From NCBI RefSeq assembly GCF_029784135.1, contig NC_073744.1:11533429-11597428 (forward strand): a stretch of 64,000 bases of DNA, given 5' to 3'. A program made the position numbers and the translations under genes. Within the stretch, counting starts at the first letter, position 1. Each line of letters opens with the position of its first letter. Below are positions 47,262 through 58,722 of the stretch, in pieces. The notes under the pieces are model-generated. The model worked only from the letters and a program-made list of their open reading frames with translations, was not told the DNA's origin and did no database searches. The DNA comes from Toxorhynchites rutilus septentrionalis. Lineage: Eukaryota > Arthropoda > Insecta > Diptera > Culicidae.

Positions 47262-50200
47262 CTCAACTTTCATCACCGGATAGCCATAGTTTGCCCGGTC
47301 CGGAACCACCGCAATGATGGGTCCGTCGTTTCCTTTGAAAATCGGCGCATTGTCGTTAACGTCTATCACCTTCACGTGGATTTCCACCTCGTTATCGTTC
47401 AGCTTTTGGGATTTCTTCTTGACGGGATTCTCCAACGCATACAACACGCTCGGAATGTTCCGACTTTCGCGACTTTTCAGCTTCTCCACCCGGATCTTGA
47501 TCTCGTATGACGCCCGCTCTTCCCGATCCAATGGACGGAGCAGCCAGAGCGATCCGTTCTTTTCGTCGATCTTGAACCGTTCGTCGAAATCTCGGTCGAC
47601 AATTTCCCACCGGAATGCGTCTTCTTTGGCGTACTTCTTGCTGAGCGTCACGTTGAGCACTATTTTCGGTGCGGAGTCGTTCTCCCGTAGTTCGATTTCG
47701 TAGTACCGGTACGGGAAGAGAGGAATCTTTTCCTCGGAGCCATTCACCCGCTCGGGGTCTCCCTGCAGGTTGATGATCAGCAGCGCGGTACTCCACCGTG
47801 ACGGGGTACCGAAATCGGAAGCTACCACCGTTACGTTCAGATGTTGGTAGTTCTTCTTGGTGGCCGGTGGCGTGTACTTTGAAGCTGTGGTGATCACGCC
47901 ATCCTTTGGATCGATGCCGAACTGCATCTGCTCGGTTTGTCCGGTCAGAGAGTAGATGATCAAACCGTTGCCGTTCTCCTTAAAATCACTGTCTGCGGCC
48001 TGCACTTGTTTCACGAACGTTCCCGGCTTCGAGTTGACGTTGATGTGCGCGAGATATACGGGGGTTCGAGTAATTTTGTTATCGTCGTACCGCAGCTCAT
48101 CATATGCTGTAAACTCCGGACTGTTGTCGTTTTTGTCGAGCACGATCACTTCAATGTCGACCATTGCTGAGCGCTTCAGGTCGAGGTTGTTGTCCGAGGC
48201 AAGAATCTTGAATTGGTACGAGGAAATCATTTCGCGATCGATCTCACCGGAAGCGTAAAGCGTTCCATCCGTTGGGGACACGAAAAATGGGACTTTCCGG
48301 TCGTCTCCCGCCAGCAGAAGATAGGAAACGTTCCCATTCATTCCCAAATCGTCATCCGTTGCCGTCACTTGCCCTATTTCCTTTCCACTACTCGAATAGA
48401 TTCCCTCCTCAACGTTGAATGTGTACCATTGCTTCTCAAACACGGGCGAGTTATCGTTGACATCGTAGACTTTGAACTCCAAACTGATGACATCCGCCAA
48501 TCCACCCGTGTCCTTCGCAGAGATATTCATCCTGATCTCTGCTTCCGGAGGCAACTGTGCGGTAGCTTTCAGTTCACCGGAGTTGCGATCGATTTTGAAA
48601 TAGTTACTACTATTCCGAGAGGGCCACTCTTCCTGATCTACAACTTCGTAGAACACTTTGGAATTCTTATCGAAATCATCGTCGTTCGCCGTCAGCTTCA
48701 GAATTACCTTCCCCACCTCCACATTCTCTGGCAAACTGAACTTCAACCCTGACTTCTTGCCGAACTCCCGCGAACTCCGAACACCCGCCCTCAGTCGACT
48801 CTTCGGAGAGAATGGCTTCCTTCTTATCATCGTCATCGTCGACCGGTTGCTGCTGCTGCTCTCCATGATCAGCTGTCCGTCCAGCACTCTCGGCATCCCA
48901 ACATACGCGGCCGACTGCACCAACTCAAACAAACTTTCAACGCCATAACCCAGTCGAGTGCTTTCCTGCTCTGGTGGCTGTGCGAACTCGGACGGCATTT
49001 CCGCCTCCAGCTCATCCACGTACAACAGCTCGAGATCGCTCCGGTTCTCAACCATCTCACATTTGCTCCGACGAAAAATAGCCACCTTCTCAAAAATCGG
49101 CGCATTATCGTTCACGTCCAGAATCAGTATCCGCAGTTCCACCTCCGAGGTCAGACTGTCCCGATCGGTGGCCATCATTTTCAGACTCAAGCTATCGATC
49201 TCCTCGCGGTCAAGTTTATTCGGTCCCATGAAGATGATGTTGTAGTGTGGGGTCGATCCATTGCCACCCTCCAGTGGCTTCGGCCGAAAATCCATCCGTC
49301 GGTTGATCACTTCACCAGCGGGGTTTACATTGGCGATCTGGAGGTTCTTGAAGATATGCGCAACGGTTTTGTTGTAGTTGGAAAGCGTAGCGTTGGAGAA
49401 CTGAGCCGCGAAGGAATCCGACTCGCCGGAAAGGTTCAGCTCGTATTCAGCGTTGGCGCCCACGTCCGAATCGGTGATAATGATCGGGTTGTTCAGGACG
49501 ATCTCCGTTCCGATGGGAGAGTTTTCCGCGATCACCCCCAGGTAGAAGGGCTGGTTGAACGCGGGTGGGTTATCGTTTTCGTCTTCGACGAGGATCACCA
49601 CCTGATAAATGCCGGCGAAGGTTCGGTGCTTGAAGAAGTACTCCGCGATGATCGTGACCTTGTGTGTGTCCTGTTTCTCGCGATCGAGACCTTTCACGGT
49701 CATCAGCTTGCCATCGTTGGTGAGGTGGATCAAGTCCGCGTGGTCATAGCTGTTTACGAGCGAATACTGGACACCACTGGTGGGCGTCCGAGAGGATTTT
49801 GAGCTGCGTGCCTTACGGGATGCGTTCGTAGTGTACATTGCGTCGAATGATACCAACGGGTAGAGCTGAACGTAATCGACACTGGCTTCGCGAATGATCC
49901 TTCTGCCGTATCGGGTTCGATTTTTACCGTTGAGGTTGAAGATTTGACGATCACCACGGACCGATATCAATGATGGAGGACCCTTCTCGTCGGCTTCGCA
50001 TTGCTCTTGGAAACCCTGAAATTGAAGTTGTCCGATAATGGAATTTGGTTGGTTTTCTTTGATTCTGAATTCGATGGGCGTTGAATTGGTGCCTCGAAGC
50101 AGCATAAAGTTGTTCTTGATGACATGTATCGTTACGTTCGTTACGATGATTTTCTCTAGGTTGTTATAGGCCTCTGGTGTCAATTGATCAACAGCTTTCC

Positions 50201-51156
50201 CCTGGGCATTTGGTAGATAGGACACAACCGTTTCAAATTCGTAACAGCGTCGATCGAATTTATCGAGCGCTTCGATGACGGTCACGATTCCCGATCTTTC
50301 CTCGATTGCAAACGGTACCCCTTCCGGGTATGAGTGAAGTAAATCGAAAAATATTTCCTCCTCTGCGTTGGAATCGAATGTTGTTCGAATCTGGCCAACG
50401 GAGGAACCGACTGCGGCATCAGCCCCAACCCAAAATTCATAGGGAGCCCCAATAAATTCAATTTGCTCGATCGATTGGCAAACGATGTCGATTGTTACGA
50501 GCGCCACGTTGAACCTTGATTCGGAAGGGTTCAACGGTTGATCGCGAGCTTCCACGAAAAACGCGATCTTGCCATATGTCAGTGCTTCCGCTACCAGGAG
50601 GTCGCCCGTGTCCGGATCCAACTTGAACGGTATCGCCAAATTTGGTCGAACATTCTTTATACTATACTGAACTTGACCATTGCCCATATCGTCCGGATCA
50701 TTCGCTTTCACGGCACCGATCTTGCTCCCAATCGCCGCACTACAGTTCGCCTTGAACTCATACAGCGTCCCCTTCTCGAACTCCGGCGTATTGTCATTGG
50801 TATCAAGCAATGTGATCTCCACCTGAACCGTCCCATAGTTCCGGTTTCGATCGGCTTGCTCGATTCGCTCCATCGCATTCACAGCCATGTGCAGCGAGCT
50901 GCGAGTTTCCTTGTCCAGATAGGTTTCATCCTTGACCACAATCCAGCCCGACACGTGATCGATTACGAACGCCCCCTTGGGCTCTTCCGACGCCAGGTAA
51001 TAGTAAAACTCGGCATTTTCACCTTGATCCCGATCGATGGCGTTCACCTGCAGAATACTGAAACCCTTCGGTAGATTTTCTATGATCGAAATGTTGTACA
51101 GATCCACCTCGAACTCTGGCAGATTGTCGTTCACGTCGACGATCTCGATCTCGACT
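47262..51156 (-). CDS. Atypical cadherin, giant exon C (about nine extracellular repeats)
   Basis: A single 3,895-bp exon encodes about 1,298 residues, nearly all tandem cadherin repeats of the extracellular region. Linker motifs along it are VNDNLPEF, TNDNTPEF (about residue 115), ENDNPPAF, VNDNAPIF, VNDNSPVF, KNDNSPEF and a final VNDNAPIF (about 1,265). DRE or DRD calcium-site motifs occur inside most repeats. Some repeat borders are degenerate (CQSIEQIEF), and two long insertions rich in Ser and Arg interrupt repeats: one around 380-460 and one around 690-790. Several NxS/T sites suggest glycosylation. The acceptor is TCGACAG/A at 51157 (phase 2) and the donor GAG/GTAGGA at 47261 (phase 0), both joining in frame to flanking exons. 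Size and domain content recall the long Drosophila cadherins Cad89D, Cad99C and Cad87A. I cannot choose between them by eye, so no symbol is given. The frame is fully open, so this is a live gene rather than a pseudogene. Confidence 0.95.
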
Positions 51157-51203
51157 CTGTCGATAAAGAATAAAATGCATCAAATGACTAATTGCAAAGT
51201 AGT

Positions 51204-51870
51204 GCAATTACAAATGAAATCGAACTAAAAATGCCGATTTTAACAACTTGTATTTTTGATTCGAACGAAAGTTTGGATTCCGTTTGAGTTGGAGGAAATA
51301 TGAGTTTTCTTTGCACAGCATTTGAGAATTTTATGACTGAAGTGTAATTTGTGAAAAGGGCGTATCGATTTGAGTATATGAAATCTTTGATAATTCGTAT
51401 CTCAAAAACTATGGGCTCTACCGAAATACTGTCTTAGAAAGAGTTATAAAGTATTGATGTCCAAACGCGAAAAAATATACACTGAGGAAAAAATTAGTAC
51501 TGGTTTTTTTATTTACAAAAAAAAATACTTTAATGTGCAATACCTAAAATACATATTTTTAGTTTTTTTTTAAATTTTTTTCATATAAAATAGAAGTCAT
51601 GTAAAAGAATTTAAAAAGTGGGTACAAGTTAGGAAAACTATTTTTGAAGAACTTTGTAAAGCATCGAATTTTCATGAATTTCCGAAAATTCGAATTTTTG
51701 TATGTACAATCATTTTCAGCCACAAATTATGAATCCGGATGTAATTAAATATAAAAAGCCCTCTACCACACTCCTTCTAAATGTAGCCATTCTCGAGATA
51801 TTTGAACAAAAACAAATTTCTAATTTATTGTCTTTTTCAATTTTTTTAAATTTATATATGTATTTTTTCA
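51204..51870 (+). repeat. Left arm of the long inverted repeat in intron B-C
   Basis: This arm matches the reverse complement of about 56905-58388, beginning with GCAATT-CAAATGAAATCG and including the stretch around AAAAGGGCGTATCGATTT and the GATGTCCAAACGCG block near 51460. It runs up to about 51870, where TCTCGAGATATTTGAAC and AATTTATTGTC match the innermost copies of the other arm. By eye the arms differ by substitutions and small indels, so the insertion is not recent. Confidence 0.85.
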
Positions 51871-52309
51871 TTTGTTTTGTCCGTGTTATGTTTAGGAGTT
51901 TTAACCCACATGTCTTCCAAAGTTTTTCAACGTAAATTCTAAACATATATTTTTTCCATAATGATGTGTTTGAAAAGGTGTTGAAAATTATAAACAAATT
52001 CATAAAATTTCTTGAACATGGCGGTATAACACGACAAACATATTAAAAGAGCCTATCTATATAGGGGAGGGTGGCCCTGACCCGACATCCTAAATTGCAA
52101 CGGCCATTCATCACATAAAATTCTTGTTTTTTGGCAACTTCGGTATTGAAATTTATGGTATAACTCTTTAACTATGTTTTCTACCGATCGGCGTGGTTCA
52201 TGAGTGTTAAAAAAGAGGGAAGCAGAGACCAAATCGGAAGTTCTTTTTTTTGGACCCTCCAAAAAATGGTGGTCCTAAACCGATCCACCCATGGTTCTGT
52301 ACCGATTCT

Positions 52310-52425
52310 CGGAAACGGAAACGGAAACGGAAACGAAAACACAAAACAGACAAACGCCCATTGCGTAACGCTTAACGCTTAACGTTCAACGCTTAACGTT
52401 CAACGCTTAACGCTAAACGCTTAAA
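52310..52425. repeat. Simple repeats (GGAAAC)n and (AACGCTT)n-like
   Basis: About four GGAAAC hexamers (52312-52338) are followed by degenerate repeats of AACGCTT / AACGTTC between 52368 and 52422. A further short AACGCTT run is near 54006-54020. Confidence 0.8.
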
Positions 52426-52907
52426 GGTGGGACCAGAATGCCGCGCTATGCGTCGCGTTGTGACAATTGTGCTTTGACACTTCATTTAAAAAAAGGGTGT
52501 GTCCATTTAGTCGAACACAATAATGCGTTGCGTCATTAACATCGTTGTACCAAACGCTAACATTTTTTCTAAACTGCTTGCGTCGAATTCGCGATGAAAG
52601 TGGCATGGTGTCGACGTCTGGTGGCAACTTCAAATTAGGGCCATAATTTGGGTCCCAAACTCGTTAGTGTTATCTCTATCAGATTAGAAGACACGAAGCC
52701 GGGTTTTAAATTCTAAAATTGGAATGAAAATTTTCATCATGTTATTTGATTACTAGAAACACGTGTTTCTGACTTTCATTCAACCATATGGCTAAACAAT
52801 TTCAACATTGTTGCTGAATTTTTTCATCATAATATAGAGTTGTCTTCATAAACAATTTTCGTATGAGACTTTTTCACCACCTGCAAACAAAAATGTTTTT
52901 CATTTAA

Positions 52908-53634
52908 GGGGGTATTCTAGTCTAGAAATCTGAAAAAATCGAAATTTTTTTTTTACCATATTTCTGTAGTTTAGGCATTCAAGAATATACTCTAGAAAGG
53001 ACTTATCGAAAATCCTATTATTTACCTAGTTAGAGCCATCTTAGTGATGTGGTATCTAACCTGTTACGGCCATCACAATGAACTTCAAACGCGTTTCTCT
53101 CGGAACTAGTTTTTTTCTAACTGGCGTACACGATATCTCAAGTTCTACTGAACCGATTTATGTCAAATTTATATGAAAATAATCTGCATACATCTCTCTA
53201 TCGCATGAACCAATAAAAAATTATAACTTTTTAATTTTACTATTTTTAAAAAATCGGTAAACGCAAAAAAAAAACGTTTTAAACAGCATTTTTGTTTTCA
53301 AACGGCCGCCATTTTGTTAAAACCCATGTTTTTGACTTGTCCGAGGTTCATGCCATAGCGACATCTTTACTGATTCAGAATCTGTTCGATTTTTTTGTTT
53401 CAGATAACCAGAAGGACTGGAATCGTGCACGCCATGGCACAACTTTTTTTTGAACACCCTCACTTCACCAGCATGTAACTATTCTAATTATGAATATTTT
53501 TTTTCCGTCCTATTTTTGTTTTATTGTTGAAAGATAGATAAACGAATAATGATATAATGGATAGTAAAAATATTCTTTGTTTTATTTTTACGGAGTTCGA
53601 AAAAACGTCCGTGTCTCTACACTAGAATACCCCC
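52908..53634. mobile_element. MITE with TTAA target duplication (piggyBac-like)
   Basis: Terminal inverted repeats start GGGGGTATTCTAGT and continue with one mismatch to TAGA. The element is flanked on both sides by TTAA (52904-52907 and 53635-53638). It is 727 bp long with no open frame. TTAA targeting is the hallmark of piggyBac-type transposases, so it is probably a non-autonomous derivative. Confidence 0.75.
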
Positions 53635-53638
53635 TTAA

Positions 53639-55350
53639 ATAGAATACTGGTTTGATTATGATAAGCTAATTTTCATTCATAATTTTAATTTTGAAAATGT
53701 ATTCATTCCGACTGAAAATCAGCTATTCTTTCACGCTCCCCTAAACTAGTGAACGAAGTTCAATGCCGCCAGCGCGGATATGGCAATGTGTTGTTTTTAA
53801 AAACATTCAACTGATCCGTGGACACTACAGGAACAAGACTTTCATACGAATTTTATTTTGTTTTTGTTTACATTAAAAGTGGTGACGCGAATGCTAGATT
53901 GTGACTGCAAATCAACGGACTGCGTCGGGCAAATGTTTTAGTACAAAACGCAAGCAATGACAGCTGATGAGAAGCAACGCACAACGCGGCATTCTGTTTC
54001 CACCTTAACGCTTAACGCTTAATACTATGGAAACTTAAAAAAATAAAAAAATAAAATGACTGGCCTAAAATGTTCTCTGGGATGTCTACTTTACTGTAGT
54101 TTTTGTCCCAGGTTTGTCCGATGCTCCGCTCCGAAGTTACAAGCCAATTAGTGGACCAAAGCCTTTACGCGAGGAGCGCGGATCCAAAATTTAAAACGTG
54201 TTTTTTTCTCGAAGCCATTTTTTGCCAACTGGTGGGAGTCCACCTCCGAAACCGTCTATCCGATTTCGATGAAATGGTTTTTCCCAGATTCTCCACTAAA
54301 TTTTCTGTCATCGTACGTAAGATTTACGTACGTAGGACATTTTGAAGAATAATATTTTAGTGGATGTTTTTGTCTCGATTTTTTAAGCAAACACGCAATT
54401 TTTTTACAAAATTCAATATGATGACAGGAAATATATCCAAGATTACGTACAAAAAATAGTTGGTTGTAATTGGTCCACTTGTCAACTTTGTGACAGGTCA
54501 CCTGTTTGCTCGGGCTGTTTGAGGCTTCGTCTCCTCCCACGGTAATAAATAGATTTTAAATTATTACAAAAAACGGTGGAACACACTCATAGCTAGACAG
54601 GACACATATACAAATATATACTATTGATAAATAAAACATGATTATAATAAATAAAAATAAATAAATTAAAATTAAGAAGTTATCAAGATCGTAGGAAGAC
54701 GGCATAAGGTCTAGATACGCTCAACACAAAATTAGGTGTTAAACACAGCCCATACAACACAATACGACACACTTATAAATCGCAACGGTTGGTACGACGG
54801 GACGACAGGCGGTGTAACCCGACCTGACTTAGCGGGCTCCTCAGATTTTCGCCATGAGGAACTCGGGCACTTACTTAAGCCACCGGAACAAGACCAGACG
54901 CGCTCAGGAAAAGAGTTTTTGTTCAACCTCAAATTGTGAAGTGGAAGTTTCACTAAACTTGTTCGAACGAAATAAAAGTCCAAGGTCGAAAAGTGCCAAT
55001 GAGGCGAACTAGACCCACCTAAATCGTCTAGTAACGATAGATAGTTTAACTTTGTCGTCGTCCGTGCTTATGTTGAAGTGCTGGCATTCGACCGTGCAGG
55101 TGTACTTCCGGATTGAACCCGGAAACTTGAGAAAACGGAGTAGGATACTCCTGTGAACCCACAGTTTGGTAACGAGATCGTAACCGAACCCGTGAAGTAG
55201 AATCCACGTAACCGGAAGTCAACCGCACCGGCTGTTCCAGTGATAGGCGCTACGTCTGCTTCATCGAACTTTCATTCACACATGTGCCTTCACATAGTAA
55301 CCTTAATTCGCCTAAAGCCTGGCGCATCGCCGGCGAGCTGTAAGCTTTTA
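53639..55350. other. Inner part of the intron B-C structure, unclassified
   Basis: No gene was recognised. Short open frames lack codon bias or known motifs. The GC-richer block 54740-55260 could be a decayed retroelement piece, but no LTR pair or protein domain was found. Confidence 0.4.
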
Positions 55351-55359
55351 TTGAGCCCA

Positions 55360-56220
55360 ATGAATTATTGAAATTTTGAAATCACATATGCTCGAATTGC
55401 AAAATCGCAGTCACGCTATCAATTCTGATGAAGCACCAACTGGAGGGCACGTGGGCAGATCCAATGCGCATCTTCTTGAAGGCTTAGCTGGAATTACAGA
55501 TGGCGACTGTACGGCGACAAGAAATTGTGATTCGAAGAAGAATCAATAATCTGGATTTCTATGCCAAGAAACACGCCTTGAATGTATTTTGAATGACAAG
55601 TTCTAGAACCTGTGTGACCAAAAGAGTCGAACGAAATTTCTTTTGTGAACATAATTACTTTTTATGAACATGTGGTTAGAGAAGACGAAGCAAACAAGCA
55701 AATTTGACGCGATGAGGACAACGTCTACATCCGAAGTGGTGATCTTTGTCAACAATTTATGGTCGATATGTACGCAAAGCTAGAGAGCGTCCGACTACGA
55801 TTCCTACGACACAATCAACAGATGAGAAATAATATATTCACTTGTGAGACGCTATCATGAGCCACTTCGACACAGCCTTCACTATTGCCAGACCAACGCG
55901 CATGCAATGTCATGACATTACAGCACATGTGTTGTACCACAGACCAAACCGTGAAGTCTTTAATGGGCTCCGTTACCACGTTACACGTATTAGGTCCCAC
56001 ACGTTGCTGGATGTATTCGATCAAATGGCAACTGCAAGAGTTGCTTCATACGCACATTTTTAGTTTGAATTATCGACAAAATACGCCTTGACGAAAATCC
56101 ATATCCATCTACTGATCAACTACTCTCCTGTATTCTAAATTCTGCTCGAGTCAGAATTACCCGAACGAATCGCAATATTGCATTCCGTAATCCGTTCGAC
56201 TCAAGCCAATTCGACAATTC
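55360..56220. repeat. Dispersed repeat, copy 2 (related to 2830-3560)
   Basis: This is the partner of the copy at 2830-3560, in the same orientation. It contains an inserted remnant at about 55557-55660 that looks like a decayed minus-strand piece of the tRNA SINE (CACGCCTTGAATGTATT, GAAATTTCTTTTGTGA). Confidence 0.65.
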
Positions 56221-56399
56221 GACACAGATGTCATTGAGCTTCGTGTTCCATTTATGTGAAGGGACAATGGTAATGAACTTTCGGATGGAAGAAACACGCT
56301 TTTAAAACAAACAAAAATATATGTATGAAAATAATCTGCCAAAATAATAAAAATAGGCTCTAATATATGTTCTGTGTAATGTGGGGAAAAAATCTTGAA

Positions 56400-56899
56400 C
56401 AAAAATTGTCTCTGATAATGATTTTATATTATGGATAATGTTTTAGCGGGATTTATAGAGAAATAGTTAAGTTAGGGTTAGGACTAAGTCTCCAAGGTAT
56501 TTAAACAACAATTTTAACAATGTACATTTGAATGAAAATTATTGCTCAAAGTTGTAATAAAAAAGTACAAAATTGCAAAATTGCTTTCGGAATTGCTAAA
56601 TATTTTTCAGTCAGTAATTGAATGAAATTCATATAGATTTTCTTTATTTAATTTTTCTACTTTGTTACAAATTGTTAAAACAGTCATATACAATTACACT
56701 TCTGCATTAGTTACTATAAATGTATAGTAACTAATGCAGAAGTGTAATTGTATATGACTGTTTAACAATTTGTAACAAAGTAGAAAATTTAAATAAAGAA
56801 AATCTATATGAATTTCACGATTCACTAGAAAGATAACGACCAAACTATTTTTACTAGATTCAATTTATACGGCAGAACAACGTTTGCCGGGTCAGCTAG
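56400..56899 (+). mobile_element. Helitron-like 3' terminus
   Basis: The stretch ends in a short hairpin (GGCAGAAC..CGTTTGCC) followed by GGGTCAGCTAG and then T, matching the Helitron rule of a 3' hairpin and CTRR end inserted before T. The same end motif occurs at 6961-6992. The 5' boundary is not resolved. Confidence 0.5.
56623..56817. repeat. Near-perfect 195-bp palindrome (hairpin)
   Basis: Bases 56623-56718 and 56723-56817 are reverse complements with only one or two differences, separated by a 4-base centre (AATG within TATAAATGTATA). The arms contain TGCATTAGTTACTATA next to the centre. A transcript would fold into a 95-bp hairpin. It lies inside the inverted-repeat structure, just before a Helitron-like 3' end. 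Confidence 0.9.
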
Positions 56900-56904
56900 T
56901 TTAC

Positions 56905-58388
56905 TATAAAAAAAGACAATAAATTAGATTTTTTTTCAAATATCTCAAGAATGGCTGCATTTAGAAGGAAATTGATAAAGAGCTTTTTTGTTTTAAATCA
57001 CATTAGGATTCATAATTTGTGGCTAAAAATGATTGTTAACATACAAAAATTCCAAGTTTCGGAAATTCATAAAAATTCGATGTTCCACAAAGTTCGTCAA
57101 AAATAATGTGACCATCTTGGTCTCATTTTTAAATTTTCTACATAGCTGATATTTTATATTAAAAATAAAAAAAATAAAAAAAAATAAAAAGACAATAAAT
57201 TAGAAATGTTTTTTTTAAATATCTCGAGGATGGCTGCATTTAGGAGGAGATTGATTAAGAGCTTTTTTATTTTGAATCACATCGGCATTTATAATTTGTA
57301 GCTAAAAATGATTGCTACCATACAAAAATTCGAAGTTTCGAAAATTCATAAAAATTCGATATTCCACAAAGCTCGTCAAAAATAATGTTACCATCTTGGA
57401 CTCAAAATTTTCTACATGACTTATATTTTATATAAAAAATTAAAATAAAATAAAAAATTCATATAAAAATCTTTAGAAACAAAATAAAATTTGAAGAAGG
57501 TAATAAATTAGAAATGTTTTTTTCAACATGTCGAGAATGGCTGCATTTAGAAGGAGATTGATTAAGAGCTTTTTTATTTTGAATCACATCAGGATTCATA
57601 ATTTGTGGCTAAAAATGATTGTTATCATACAAAAATCAGAAGTTTCGAAAATTCATGAAAATTCGATGTTCCTTAAAGTTCGTCAAAAATAATTTTACCA
57701 TCTTGTACCCATCTTGTTTTCTACATGACTTCTATTTTATATGAAAAAATGAAAAAAAAAATAAAAATATATACTTAAGATATTGGATATGTACTCCCTT
57801 GGCCGAGTGGTTAGCGTCATAACTAACATGCCGGGTGTTCGGGTTCGATTCCCGTTCTGGTCGGGGGAATTTTTCGTCAAAGAAATTTCCTCCGACTTGC
57901 ACTGTGATCACGCGTATTCTAGAGCTTGCCACTCAGAATGCAATCAAGGCGTGTTATTTGGCATAGAAATCTCAACTAAGTACTAATAAAAATGACGCAA
58001 GTAATACTACGTTGAGACGGCGAAGTTCCTCTAGGAACGTTAGTGCCATTGAAGAAGAAGAAAAAGATATTGAAAATTGAAGTTTTTTTGTAAATAGAAA
58101 AAAAAGTACTATTTTTTTTCTCAGTGTATATCTTTATCGCGTTTGGACATCAATACTCTATAACTCTTTCTAAGACACTATTTCGGTAGGACTCAGTTTT
58201 TGAGATATGAATTATCAAAGATTTCTCTTACTAAAATCGATACGCCCTTTTCAAAAGTTACGCTTGAGTCAAAAAATTCCCAAATGCTGTGGAAAACTCA
58301 CATTTCCTCCAACCCAAACGGAATACAAACTTTTATTCGAATAAAAAATACTCACGTTTTGTCATTTGTCGATTTCATTTGGAATTGC
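56905..58388 (-). repeat. Right arm of the long inverted repeat, with three tandem copies
   Basis: The right arm is longer than the left because its inner part is tandemly repeated. Blocks starting near 56924, 57191 and 57496 each carry ACAATAAATTAGA or a close variant, a run GGCTGCATTTAGAAGGA or similar, and ATAATTTGTGGCTAAAAATG (unit about 270-305 bp). A tRNA SINE (57786-58063) has inserted between the tandem part and the outer part. The outer end stops 16 bp short of exon B. Confidence 0.85.
57786..58063 (+). mobile_element. tRNA-derived SINE, (GAA)n-tailed, subfamily 1
   Basis: It carries a Pol III A box (TGGCCGAGTGG) and B box (GGTTCGATTCC), a body with CACGCGTATTCTAGAG and ACGTTGAGACGGCGAAG, and a GAAGAAGAAG tail. 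The target duplication AAGATATTG is at 57777-57785 and 58064-58072. The tRNA-like head is part of the SINE, not a functional tRNA gene. Confidence 0.9.
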
Positions 58389-58404
58389 TCATTAGTAAAC
58401 TCAC

Positions 58405-58658
58405 CTCGCCAGCGCACTTTTCGACTGATCGTTTGCCTGTTTCGCCTCGATCTGCAACACCATAGTGTTATCCGGTAAAGTTTCTGCCTCCAGATCAATT
58501 TCCTTTTGCAGGAAAAGCATTCCCGTATCGGGTGACATCCAGAAAACTTTCCGCTCATTCCCCCCAACAATGCCATATATCAGGGTGGCATTCAGCGAGT
58601 CCTGATCGAACGCGCCAATCGGTGGATCGAGTGGGATCGGCACGTGTACTGGTTTGCC
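58405..58658 (-). CDS. Atypical cadherin, exon B
   Basis: The exon begins directly after a TTCACAG acceptor with codons for GKPVHVP and completes the cadherin repeat started in exon A. It includes AFDQDS, a degenerate DRD-type calcium site, and the strand FWMSPDTGMLFLQKEIDLEAE. It ends ALAR with a good donor (GAG/GTGAGT at 58404) in phase 2. The 254-bp length fits a phase 0 start and phase 2 end, and the split arginine codon is completed by the first base of exon C. The downstream intron is 7.2 kb and filled with repeats, whereas the upstream one is only 64 bp. Family: cadherin extracellular domain. Confidence 0.9.
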
Positions 58659-58722
58659 CTGTGAATTAAACACATTGAAGCATTACAGACGCATCGATTG
58701 TAAAGAACAAAACAAAAATTAC

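Larger units (their letters stand above)
51157..58404 (-). other. Cadherin intron B-C, 7.2 kb, occupied by one inverted-repeat structure
   Basis: Between exons B and C the DNA is an inverted-repeat structure (51204-58388) with other elements inside. Only 47 bp next to exon C and 16 bp next to exon B lie outside the repeat arms. Removing the structure leaves about 63 bp, the same size as the neighbouring undisturbed introns (64, 61 and 53 bp). Confidence 0.85.

Noticed and set aside
48213..50100. Plus-strand frames of 95-185 codons opposite the cadherin exon
   Set aside because: They are antisense shadows of the long cadherin frame, which has full-length cadherin motifs.
52368..52425. Telomere-like or satellite repeat (AACGCTT)
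   Set aside because: Only a few degenerate units and no long array; a simple microsatellite fits.
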